Position numbers and translations under genes: made by a program
Notes under the pieces: model-generated
The model's input: only the letters and a program-made list of their open reading frames with translations
What the model was told of the DNA's origin: nothing
Database searches by the model: none
In this document: in pieces, positions 35,441-44,334 of the stretch
Layout of the letters: every line of letters begins with the position of its first letter
Position numbering within the stretch: position 1 is the stretch's first letter
NCBI RefSeq assembly: GCF_021278985.1
Contig: NZ_CP082833.1
Span: 744,001-808,000, forward strand
Reading direction: 5' to 3'
Origin: Citrobacter rodentium NBRC 105723 = DSM 16636
Lineage (GTDB): Bacteria; Pseudomonadota; Gammaproteobacteria; Enterobacterales; Enterobacteriaceae
DNA length: 64,000 nt

Positions 35441-38400
35441 TCATTGCGCGTTTTCATTGCGCGGCTGGCGCAGGACCTCGTTGATTTGCGGCTTATCGAT
35501 CGGACCGGTGATCCGATAGCGAAGAATCGAAACCTTGCTCCACAGCGGCCCGAGCACTTTACTGGCGGCAAACACCGCCGCGCCGACGATGGGGTTAACC
35601 GCAAACGCGGCCGCCACGCCCACCGTCGCGGAAATCTCCGGCGCCACCACCGCTTCGATGTCCAGTTCGCGGCGCAGCAAATTAACCGATCCCTTCATGG
35701 CGATATCCGCCTCCAGACCGTCCACCAGCGTATCATCGGTATGCAGCACGCCGTCTTTAATCCACGCGGTGCTGCGGATGGAATCAAAATAGAAGCCTTC
35801 GTTAAACGTATCGCTGAAATCAAAACGCAGCTTGCGCAGCAGCGCGTCGAAGCTCAGCAGTCGCAGCAGTTGACCAGCGTGACCGGTGCTTAAATCCGCA
35901 ATTTCGCCTTTGCCCAGGCGAGTACGGATGATGCCGTTCAGCGACGCCTCTTCCGGCTGCCACGGCGGATTACGCCAGTGCAGATCGTAATCAACGTTAA
36001 ACGACGCGTTGCGCATCGGCGTGGTGACGCCAAAGAACCCCGCCGCCGCGTCTATCTTGTTGCCGCGCAGTTTTCCTTTGATTGAAGTGCGTTCGCTGCC
36101 GGGCGCGTTCACCCACTGACCGTTCGCCGTCAGTCGGGCAAAGCCGGTATCCAGCACCCCGTTGCTCAGGTTCAGCGTATCGCCTTTGATGGCGAAATCG
36201 GCGTCAATGCGTCCATATTTTTGCCCCCACAGCCAGCATTCGCCGCAGCGTAGCTGCAGATCGGGCCAGCCGCGGAAGCTTATCCGCCCGGCATCGGCAA
36301 ACGGCGACGCGGGCGCGCTGCTCTGCGTTGCTTTGGTCGTGGCGGGGTTGTAATAGAGATATTTAATGTTCGCCAGCCAGGGGGCGTTATTACGCATCGC
36401 CAGCGTCGCATTGATCTCTCGTCCCTGTGCTTCGACGGTCGTTCCGCTCAGTGCAGGGGCAGAGACAATGCTCATGTTATTCCACCGCTGTCCGCCCAGC
36501 GTCAGCACAGGCGTGCGCAGCGTAATCCGCTGTGGCAATTTGGTGCTGCTGGCGACGTTATCCACCGCGCCTTTCTGAAACAGCGCCAGCCATTCCGCAC
36601 CGTCCATCGCGGGCAGATTCAACTCAACGCCCTGCTGTTCCGGCAGCGGCGGCGTGGTCCGGCTCTCCGCGGTCCAAATGGCGCGATCCAGCGTCAGTTT
36701 CTGACTCAGCAGCCAGCGGCTGTTGAAATGGTTCTCTTTTCCGGCATTGCCGGTCAGGGTAAAGCCGCGCAGATCGCCGTCGGCTTTGATGTTGACAGGA
36801 AGCGGCTCGCCGGCATTTTTATCCAGCGGCGCAGGTAAGTGACTGCTCACATTTTTCAGATCGCCGTTAAGCTCAACGTTCCATGTCGCGCCGGAGCGAT
36901 ACGGCAGATCAATGCCCACCTTGCCGTTCCATGCCACGCTCCCTCTGAGCGCGTCGTTCACCTGCGCGGGCAGAACGCCGGTGCGGGCAGGCTGCCAGTT
37001 CCCGTCAAGATTGACCGCGACCTGATACGCTCTGGCCCCCTGGGTCGTCGAGAAACCGATGTTCAACGGCTGATTAAACCAGTTCGCCGTCATCGGCCCG
37101 CTCTTCAGGTCGCCATTGATAAAGCTGAATTTGCCGCTGAGGTTTTCCAACGTGCTGTCGAGCGGTTTGATTAACAGACTGTTGTTGCGAAGCGTGACGT
37201 CGCCTTTCGCGGTGACCTGTTCGCCGTCGAGCGGAATATCGAGATGTAAGCGAGCATTCACATCGCCGTCGATCTGCAACTGCTCCAGCGCCGCGCCAAG
37301 CGACTCCTTCAGCGGCGTGTCGTCAAAATAGGGGCCAACCGCACTCCCCGGACCGTTAATGTCAGCGTCGATCAGCAATTTTTCTTTTGAATAGTCGGGG
37401 ATCGCCGCCGTCAGATTGCTGGCTTTTACTCCGCCCAGATCGACGCCATTGGTCTTCATCCATAAACCGTCGTTGAGGAAATCCAGTTCAATGTCCAGGT
37501 TAGTGAGCGCAGGCCAGCCGGGCTGGAAGGCGAATGTCGCATTGCGCAGCGGCACCAGCACTTCAAACTGACCTTCATTATGTTTGTACGGGAACAGGTG
37601 CGGGTTGCCACCGTAAACCAGCGTCGCGTTATCCGCTTCGCCGCCCTGAATCGCGCCGCTGAGGTAGTCCACCAGCGCTTTCCCCATCAGGTTTTCCGGG
37701 AAGTAGCGCCAGGCCTGGGAGCCATCGTCAGTGCTGATCCCGGCGAGGATGCCCAGCCAGGGTTCATCCCCGGCGGGTTGCAGGTAGCGGAAACCGCCGC
37801 GGGCATGAACCGCTTTCGCCTTCACGTCGATATCGCGTCCGTCCAGCTGAAAACCGTGGTCATTCTTCAGCCAGCTTAACGTCGCGACGCCGTCTTCAAT
37901 TTCCAATGGCGCGCGAAAGACCGTCTCGTAAGGCATTTTCGCCTGCTTCATGGCGGCGGTCAGCCTGCCGTCCTCGACGCTGCCGGAGAGCGTTCCGGAA
38001 AAATGCTCTACCCCCGGCAACAGCTTCCACTGTTTCCAGGCCAGATCGCGCCAGGAAGCCTGAAAACGGGTCTTTTCGGTGGCATCAAGCGGTATATCCA
38101 GCGCCAGCGCTTCAAGCGTTCCTTCCGGTTGCGTCGCCTGCCAGACATCAACCAGCGCGGGAGAAAGCTTCGCCGCCAGCGGTCGCAGCCCCTCAAGGCC
38201 CGCTAAGTCGAGATGGCTGGCGCGAATGCGCAGCTCATCGCTACGTTTATTGTCCGTCCCGCCCACTTCCTGTTCCGGGATCCAGGCAAGCTGTAGCGCG
38301 CCGCTCGGCCAGCGCTTCCCATCCACGGTAATGCGGGTGTCCGGAATAGAGAACTGCCATCCGGGCTGTTCACGGCTGACATGCGCCGTCAGATTATCGA

Positions 38401-39241
38401 CGGAGAGAGTGTGCGTATGATTTTCGCCTTTCCAGCTTGCGCCGCCCTTTTTCAGCCAGACATCGCCGCCGGCAATGTCGCCTTTGCTGATGGTCATCCA
38501 GCCTTCAAGGCTAAAGCGCGCACTCTCCAGCGCCACGTTATCCTGCATCCACCGGCCCAGCCATGGCTTGACGTCAATGTCGTCCGCCTGCAGCCAGAGG
38601 CGGCCATTATTCAGCAAACCGTCATCGTCACGCAGATCCATCCGCACCTGCATCACGCCGTGCTGCCCGGTCAGGCTGGAGAGGCTGACCTGCCCCTCCG
38701 CGCGATGGCGGTTTCTGCCGTTAAGCCAGGTAAGCTGGGGGATCGCCAGTTCCGCACGCTGGCCGGAGAGGGTCAGAAAACTGATCTGGCTGTCGCGCAG
38801 ATCGAAGTGATCGAACTGACGCAGGAAAAGATCGCTGATACGGCTGGTTTCCAGACCCTCGCCGCCGTCACCGCGCTCAATGGGCGTGTTGGTGCGGAAG
38901 TTCAACTGCCAGAAGGTCAAATCGCGAAACTGCCAGCGCAGGTGCAACAGGCTTTGCCAGACGTCCAGCGCCAGGGTCACGCGCTTCACCGAGAATTCGC
39001 CGCCGTCTTTCAGCTGCGCGCGAATATCCCGCGCTTCCAGCGTCGGACCGAAATTTTGCCAGCTGGCGGAAAGCTGGCTGGCGTCGACGGGCAGGCCGGT
39101 GGCGGCTTCAATCTTGCTGAGAATGGCGGGACGCCAGCTATCGAGGTGCGGCAGGGCAAGGCGCAGGCCACTGACCAGCAGCGCCACGATGACGACGAGC
39201 GCGGCTCCAGTCAGCAATAATATCCCCGGCAATCGCCTCAC
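35441..39241 (-). CDS. yhdP: AsmA-like phospholipid transport protein YhdP
   Basis: 1,266-residue inner membrane-anchored protein that spans the periplasm with a long beta-groove. YhdP, with TamB and YdbH, moves phospholipids to the outer membrane and affects cyclic enterobacterial common antigen and vancomycin resistance. One N-terminal membrane helix (LPGILLLTGAALVVIVALLV) and a C-terminal AsmA_2 region (EISATVGVAAAFAVNPIVGA) are visible. The open frame extends to 39286, but GTG at 39241 with a GGAGAG upstream gives the E. coli start VRRLPG. Confidence 0.94.
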   Translation of the reverse strand: MRRLPGILLLTGAALVVIVALLVSGLRLALPHLDSWRPAILSKIEAATGLPVDASQLSASWQNFGPTLEARDIRAQLKDGGEFSVKRVTLALDVWQSLLHLRWQFRDLTFWQLNFRTNTPIERGDGGEGLETSRISDLFLRQFDHFDLRDSQISFLTLSGQRAELAIPQLTWLNGRNRHRAEGQVSLSSLTGQHGVMQVRMDLRDDDGLLNNGRLWLQADDIDVKPWLGRWMQDNVALESARFSLEGWMTISKGDIAGGDVWLKKGGASWKGENHTHTLSVDNLTAHVSREQPGWQFSIPDTRITVDGKRWPSGALQLAWIPEQEVGGTDNKRSDELRIRASHLDLAGLEGLRPLAAKLSPALVDVWQATQPEGTLEALALDIPLDATEKTRFQASWRDLAWKQWKLLPGVEHFSGTLSGSVEDGRLTAAMKQAKMPYETVFRAPLEIEDGVATLSWLKNDHGFQLDGRDIDVKAKAVHARGGFRYLQPAGDEPWLGILAGISTDDGSQAWRYFPENLMGKALVDYLSGAIQGGEADNATLVYGGNPHLFPYKHNEGQFEVLVPLRNATFAFQPGWPALTNLDIELDFLNDGLWMKTNGVDLGGVKASNLTAAIPDYSKEKLLIDADINGPGSAVGPYFDDTPLKESLGAALEQLQIDGDVNARLHLDIPLDGEQVTAKGDVTLRNNSLLIKPLDSTLENLSGKFSFINGDLKSGPMTANWFNQPLNIGFSTTQGARAYQVAVNLDGNWQPARTGVLPAQVNDALRGSVAWNGKVGIDLPYRSGATWNVELNGDLKNVSSHLPAPLDKNAGEPLPVNIKADGDLRGFTLTGNAGKENHFNSRWLLSQKLTLDRAIWTAESRTTPPLPEQQGVELNLPAMDGAEWLALFQKGAVDNVASSTKLPQRITLRTPVLTLGGQRWNNMSIVSAPALSGTTVEAQGREINATLAMRNNAPWLANIKYLYYNPATTKATQSSAPASPFADAGRISFRGWPDLQLRCGECWLWGQKYGRIDADFAIKGDTLNLSNGVLDTGFARLTANGQWVNAPGSERTSIKGKLRGNKIDAAAGFFGVTTPMRNASFNVDYDLHWRNPPWQPEEASLNGIIRTRLGKGEIADLSTGHAGQLLRLLSFDALLRKLRFDFSDTFNEGFYFDSIRSTAWIKDGVLHTDDTLVDGLEADIAMKGSVNLLRRELDIEAVVAPEISATVGVAAAFAVNPIVGAAVFAASKVLGPLWSKVSILRYRITGPIDKPQINEVLRQPRNENAQ

Positions 39242-39287
39242 GCGTCTCTCCTGTCTGCCTGAAAGTGGCTCGCAAACTGCAAGCAAA

Positions 39288-39331
39288 GGGGGGCGGATGG
39301 CGGCGTGAACGCCTTATCCGGCTTGGGTAAA
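39288..39331. repeat. REP unit between yhdP and rng
   Basis: GGCGGATGGCGGCGTGAACG followed by CCTTATCCGGCTTG is a single REP hairpin in the short gap upstream of yhdP. Confidence 0.75.
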
Positions 39332-39334
39332 CGA

Positions 39335-40804
39335 TCACATCATGACGACGTCGAACTGTTCCTGGTTATAGAGCGGTTCGATTTGCACTTTGACCTGCTT
39401 GCCGACAAAAATTTCCACTTCCGCCAGCGCGTGCGACTCTTCCCCTTTCAGGGCTTCCGCCACTGCGGGTGAAGCATAGACCAGGAAGCGGTCGGAATCG
39501 TAGGCATGGTGCACCCGTACAATCTCACGCATGATCTCATAGCAGACGGTTTCCACCGTTTTCACCGTGCCGCGGCCATGACAGGTAGGACACTCGTTAC
39601 ACAGCACATGCTCCACGCTTTCACGGGTGCGTTTACGCGTCATCTCCACCAGCCCCAGTTGTGAAAAACCGTTAATGCTGGTTTTGACCCGGTCTTTACT
39701 CAGCGCCTGCTCAAGAGAGTGCAGCACCCGGCGGCGATGATCCTCATTATTCATGTCGATAAAATCGATAATAATGATGCCGCCGAGATTGCGCAGCCGC
39801 AGCTGGCGCGCAATCGCCTGGGTCGCTTCAATATTGGTGTTGAAAATGGTGTCATCAAGATTGCGATGGCCGACGAAGGCGCCGGTATTGATATCGACGG
39901 TGGTCATCGCTTCGGTTTGATCGATAATCAGATAGCCGCCGGATTTCAGCTCAACCTTGCGCTCCAGCGCCCGCTGGATCTCATTTTCCACGTCAAAGAG
40001 ATCGAAAATCGGCTGACGCCCGCTGTAATGTTCCAGCTTGCTGGTCATTTCCGGGATATATTCCGCGGTAAACTCCAGCAGCGCTTCATAGGTCAGGCGG
40101 GAGTCCACGCGAATGCGGTCCAGCTGCGCGTCGGCAAAGTCACGCAGCACGCGCTGCGCCAGCGCCAGCTCGCCGTACATCTGATAGCGCGTCTGCGGGC
40201 GCTTTTTGCGCTCCATAACTTTTGTCCACACGCGCTTGAGGTAGGCGGCATCGGACGCCAGATCCTCTTCACACACGCCTTCCGCCGCGGTACGGATGAT
40301 AAACCCGCCCTGCTCGTCGCAGTAATCCGCCACCACCCTTTTCAGCCGCTCGCGCTCGGCTTCGCTTTCGATACGCTGAGACACGCCAACGTGCGATGCG
40401 CCGGGCATAAAAACCAGATAGCGGGAAGGCAAGGTAATATCGGTTGTCAGGCGCGCGCCTTTGGTGCCGAGCGGATCTTTCACCACCTGCACCATCAGAT
40501 CCTGCCCCTGACGCACCAGCTCCGAAATATCCCGTACGGTGAACTGCTTTTGCTCGTCCCCCGCCACGCATTCGGTGTGCGGCATGATGTCGGAAGCGTG
40601 AAGAAATGCGGCTTTATCCAGCCCAATATCTACAAAAGCCGCCTGCATACCCGGCAGTACCCGGCTCACCCGACCTTTGTAGATATTGCCTACGATCCCG
40701 CGTCGCGCCTCACGCTCAATGTGAATTTCCTGAAGTATCCCGCCATCAATGTACGCCACGCGGGTCTCCGATGGCGTTACGTTTACCAATAATTCAGCCG
40801 TCAT
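39335..40804 (-). CDS. rng: Ribonuclease G
   Basis: 489-residue endoribonuclease of the RNase E/G family that matures the 16S rRNA 5' end and decays some mRNAs. The S1 RNA-binding domain (about residues 35-130) is followed by the RNase H-like and DNase I-like catalytic parts with Asp residues in TTVDINTGAFVG and IIIDFIDM. The Zn-link cysteines occur in CNECPTCHGRGTV. The start at 40804 (MTAELLVNVTPSETR) matches E. coli and overlaps yhdE by 11 bases. Confidence 0.96.
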   Translation of the reverse strand: MTAELLVNVTPSETRVAYIDGGILQEIHIEREARRGIVGNIYKGRVSRVLPGMQAAFVDIGLDKAAFLHASDIMPHTECVAGDEQKQFTVRDISELVRQGQDLMVQVVKDPLGTKGARLTTDITLPSRYLVFMPGASHVGVSQRIESEAERERLKRVVADYCDEQGGFIIRTAAEGVCEEDLASDAAYLKRVWTKVMERKKRPQTRYQMYGELALAQRVLRDFADAQLDRIRVDSRLTYEALLEFTAEYIPEMTSKLEHYSGRQPIFDLFDVENEIQRALERKVELKSGGYLIIDQTEAMTTVDINTGAFVGHRNLDDTIFNTNIEATQAIARQLRLRNLGGIIIIDFIDMNNEDHRRRVLHSLEQALSKDRVKTSINGFSQLGLVEMTRKRTRESVEHVLCNECPTCHGRGTVKTVETVCYEIMREIVRVHHAYDSDRFLVYASPAVAEALKGEESHALAEVEIFVGKQVKVQIEPLYNQEQFDVVMM

Positions 40805-41387
40805 GTTTATCCCTTTTCTCACGCAGTGAGTTAAAATTGCTCAACAACTCATACGTTTCAACCAGCGGTAAGCCGACCACGGCGTGATAGCTGCCATTTA
40901 TCTTCCTGACAAAACAGCCACCCAGCCCCTGAATACCGTATGCACCTGCTTTATCCATGGGTTCGCCGCTGGCGATATAGCCAGCGATATCCGCCTCCGT
41001 CAACGTTCTGAAGGTGACGTCGGTGACGACCAGACAATCGAGTACATTCTGACTGTCAGCCAGCGCCACGGCGGTCATCACCTGATGCGTCTGCCCGGAC
41101 AATTTGCGCAGCATGGTTGCGGCGTGCCCGGCATCAAGCGGCTTCTCTAACACTTCCCCGTTGAGGATCACGATGGTATCCGCGCCCAGCACCGGTAAAT
41201 CGCGCGGGGTCTGCGCCACGCCTGCTTGCGCCTTTTCCCGCGCCAGACGAGACACATACTGCTGCGCACTTTCCCCTTCGCCGCGGGTTTCTTCGATCCC
41301 CGTGACGATACGTTCGAAAGCAACGCCTAACTGGCCAAGCAGTTCCTGGCGGCGAGGTGAGCCGGAAGCTAAGTACAAAGACGTCAT
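40794..41387 (-). CDS. yhdE: Maf-family dTTP/UTP pyrophosphatase
   Basis: 197-residue house-cleaning nucleotide pyrophosphatase. The Maf signature LASGSPRRQELL is at residues 6-17, and the catalytic Asp is in VLGADTIV. E. coli YhdE acts on dTTP, UTP and modified pyrimidine nucleotides and affects septum formation. It lies between mreD (8 bp) and rng (11-bp overlap), in line with the mre-yhdE-rng cluster. Confidence 0.94.
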   Translation of the reverse strand: MTSLYLASGSPRRQELLGQLGVAFERIVTGIEETRGEGESAQQYVSRLAREKAQAGVAQTPRDLPVLGADTIVILNGEVLEKPLDAGHAATMLRKLSGQTHQVMTAVALADSQNVLDCLVVTDVTFRTLTEADIAGYIASGEPMDKAGAYGIQGLGGCFVRKINGSYHAVVGLPLVETYELLSNFNSLREKRDKHDG

Positions 41388-41395
41388 AGATACCT

Positions 41396-41884
41396 TTATT
41401 GCACCGCAAACTGCTGGCGGACTTTACGCATCAGCAGGAAAAGCCAGGGCCAGAGCACGCCGTTAATGACACTACTCCAGAACACTTCAGGTCTGAAAGC
41501 GACGTTGATCACTAAAAACTCGGACCAGAAAACAATAATATCCACCGCCAGCGAAAGCAATATAACGACCAGCGCCTGTTGCCAGAGGGCCAGATTGCGG
41601 AACAGCTGGTATTTCAGCGCGACCAGATAAGCGATGATGCTCATCGACAGCGCCCGCACGCCGAGCGTGGAGCCGCTAATCAGATCCAGTATGGCACCCA
41701 TCATAAAACCCGTGCCCACATTTACGCGATGCGGCAGGGCGAGGATCCAGTACAGTAAGATAAGCAGCACCCAGTTTGGCCGAAAGACGATGATCTCCTC
41801 CGGCCAGGGCATGATTTGCAGCAACAGCGCGATGAAAAATGAGAGCCAGATAACCCAACGCCCCTGGCTACGATAGCTTGCCAC
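41396..41884 (-). CDS. mreD: Rod shape-determining protein MreD
   Basis: 162-residue inner membrane protein with five to six helices (for example LSFFIALLLQIMPWP and WVLLILLYWILALP). It is part of the elongasome with MreB, MreC, RodZ, RodA and PBP2. Its start overlaps the mreC stop by one base. Length equals the E. coli protein. Confidence 0.95.
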   Translation of the reverse strand: MASYRSQGRWVIWLSFFIALLLQIMPWPEEIIVFRPNWVLLILLYWILALPHRVNVGTGFMMGAILDLISGSTLGVRALSMSIIAYLVALKYQLFRNLALWQQALVVILLSLAVDIIVFWSEFLVINVAFRPEVFWSSVINGVLWPWLFLLMRKVRQQFAVQ

Positions 41885-42921
41885 TACTGCCCTCCCGGCG
41901 CGCGTGGTTGAGACGGCGTCGCCCCCGCCGCTGACGGCTGCGGCGCAGCAGGCGACGTGGTGATACCGGTGGCCGGCGCAGGCACCGGGGCCGGCGGCCC
42001 CATCATGTCCGGCGACGGCAGCACCTGCGGCATCATCTGCAACAGACGCTCATTCGCCACGCGATGGACATCTTCCGGCGTCATCGGATTGGCGCCGTTA
42101 CGATCGGCGCCCCACAGCAGCAGCAGATAGCGAAGACGCTGCAAACCGGCGGTAGGACGCGCCTGAATCACCGTATACGCACGCTGAGTGTCGAGCTTAA
42201 CGGAAGAGACGACCGCTACCGGATACCCTTCCGGAAAACGTCCGCCCAGCCCCGAAGTCACCAGCACATCGCCGACGCGGATATCGGTATTCGCAGGCAG
42301 GTGTTCCAGCTGGAGATCGTCAGTGCAGCCGTTACCGGCGGCAATCACGCGGATATCGTTACGCAGCACCTGAATCGGCAGCGCATGCGTCGCATCGCAA
42401 ATCAGCAGCACGCGGCTGGTCAGCTTCGCGACCGCCACCACCTGACCGACTACGCCCTTATCGCTGATCACCGGCTGGCCTTCGTAAACGCCGTTGACGC
42501 TGCCCTTGTCGATGACCACCTGATCGCTGTAAGGATCGTTAACCGTCGAGATGACCTGAGTCACCATCTTTTGTTCATCCTGACGCAGCGGCGACCCCAG
42601 CAGCTCGCGCAGACGCGCGTTCTCCTGTTTGTACTGCCCCAGCATCAGTAGTTCGCTGTTTTTCAGCAGCAGTTCCTGACGCAACGCCCGGTTTTCAAGC
42701 TCAAGCTGATCGCGCGACGCCAGCGTTTGCGAAACGCCATCAAGCAGTTCACGGGGACCATTGGAAATAAAGTAGAAAGGGCTGACAGCGGTATCCATGT
42801 AGGTACGAATCTGGCTGAACGTACCCAGTCGGCTGTCGGCGATAATCACGCCGAGCGCCACCAGCACCGCCAGAATAAGGCGAATCTGTAGCGACGGGCC
42901 ACGGCTAAAAATTGGCTTCAT
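41884..42921 (-). CDS. mreC: Rod shape-determining protein MreC
   Basis: 345-residue bitopic membrane protein. One N-terminal helix (IRLILAVLVALGVIIADS), a coiled coil (about residues 65-105) and two periplasmic beta-barrels are followed by a Pro/Ala-rich tail from about residue 300. The tail is shorter than in E. coli (367 residues); such tails vary widely. MreC activates PBP2-RodA. It sits 63 bp after mreB. Confidence 0.95.
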   Translation of the reverse strand: MKPIFSRGPSLQIRLILAVLVALGVIIADSRLGTFSQIRTYMDTAVSPFYFISNGPRELLDGVSQTLASRDQLELENRALRQELLLKNSELLMLGQYKQENARLRELLGSPLRQDEQKMVTQVISTVNDPYSDQVVIDKGSVNGVYEGQPVISDKGVVGQVVAVAKLTSRVLLICDATHALPIQVLRNDIRVIAAGNGCTDDLQLEHLPANTDIRVGDVLVTSGLGGRFPEGYPVAVVSSVKLDTQRAYTVIQARPTAGLQRLRYLLLLWGADRNGANPMTPEDVHRVANERLLQMMPQVLPSPDMMGPPAPVPAPATGITTSPAAPQPSAAGATPSQPRAPGGQ

Positions 42922-42984
42922 AAGTGTGCGTATTCTCGTATCGGAACCGGCAGGGCCGCCTGACGCGCCCCCGCCTGCATCCGA

Positions 42985-44028
42985 TTACTCTTCGCTGAAC
43001 AGGTCGCCGCCGTGCATGTCGATCATCTCCAGCGCCTTACCGCCGCCACGCGCCACACAGGTCAGCGGGTCTTCGGCAACAACGACCGGAATACCGGTTT
43101 CTTCCATTAACAGACGGTCAAGGTTGCGCAGCAGCGCGCCGCCGCCGGTCAGCACCATACCGCGTTCGGAGATGTCAGACGCCAGCTCCGGCGGGCACTG
43201 TTCCAGGGCAACCATCACCGCGCTGACGATACCGGTCAGCGGTTCCTGCAACGCTTCCAGAATTTCGTTCGAGTTCAGGGTAAAGCCGCGTGGAACGCCT
43301 TCCGCCAGGTTACGACCGCGCACTTCGATTTCGCGCACTTCGTCGCCCGGATAGGCTGAACCAATTTCATGCTTAATGCGCTCCGCGGTCGCTTCACCGA
43401 TAAGCGATCCGTAGTTGCGGCGCACGTAGTTGATGATCGCTTCGTCGAAGCGGTCGCCGCCGATGCGGACAGAAGAGGAGTAGACCACGCCGTTCAGGGA
43501 GATAACGGCCACTTCCGTCGTACCGCCGCCGATATCGACCACCATCGAACCAGTCGCTTCAGAAACCGGCAGACCGGCGCCGATAGCGGCAGCCATCGGT
43601 TCTTCAATCAGGAACACTTCACGGGCGCCTGCGCCCTGAGCGGATTCACGAATCGCGCGGCGCTCAACCTGCGTTGCGCCAACCGGTACACACACCAGCA
43701 CGCGCGGACTTGGGCGCATAAAGCTGTTGCTGTGCACCTGCTTGATAAAGTGCTGGAGCATTTTTTCAGTCACGAAGAAGTCGGCGATGACGCCGTCTTT
43801 CATTGGGCGAATCGCAGCAATGTTGCCCGGCGTACGGCCCAGCATCTGCTTCGCATCATGACCTACTGCAGCCACGCTTTTCGGTGAACCGGCACGATCC
43901 TGACGAATGGCCACCACGGAAGGCTCATTCAATACGATGCCTTGTCCTTTTACGTAAATGAGGGTATTCGCGGTACCCAGGTCAATGGACAAGTCATTGG
44001 AAAACATGCCACGAAATTTTTTCAACAT
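42985..44028 (-). CDS. mreB: Rod shape-determining actin homologue MreB
   Basis: 347-residue bacterial actin that forms membrane-bound filaments directing lateral wall growth. Phosphate-binding motifs include [10 protein letters not shown] near residue 14, [13 protein letters not shown] and the adenosine motif [12 protein letters not shown]. The start at 44028 ([14 protein letters not shown]) keeps the amphipathic membrane-binding helix; the open frame upstream is not used. First gene of mreBCD. Confidence 0.98.
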
Positions 44029-44334
44029 ACTAAGGGATAATCCTGAAAGCTGGGGCGGAAAACAAAATCCGCTTACTTTACCAACCACACGCAGCAGCGA
44101 CAAGGCGCAAAAATCATCTGCTACGGTGAAAATTAGTGCAGTTCGTTTCCTCTGTTACAAATCTTTACCTGATTCCCTCAGGACTCTTCAGCAGCTATCC
44201 TCGCCCCATTAATTTGCAACCTGTTTAAGGTCATTCACCTGCATATGTGCTGCGATACAATGGCGAGCAGACAAGCACACCCCCATGAAGGCACAGCGCG
44301 CGTTATTCTACGTGAAAACTGAACAAACGGCAGG
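44029..44334 (-). promoter_or_regulatory. mreBCD promoter and leader region
   Basis: 306 bp between csrD and mreB with no recognised gene. It should hold the minus-strand mreB promoters, which are multiple in E. coli. No hexamers were fixed with confidence. Confidence 0.45.

Noticed and set aside
33662..39331. CRISPR array suggested by repeated dyads
   Set aside because: The repeats are few, irregularly spaced REP-type dyads without uniform spacers or cas genes.
39719..40792. 357-codon plus-strand frame opposite rng
   Set aside because: Antisense to a clear RNase G gene; no homology or start signal.
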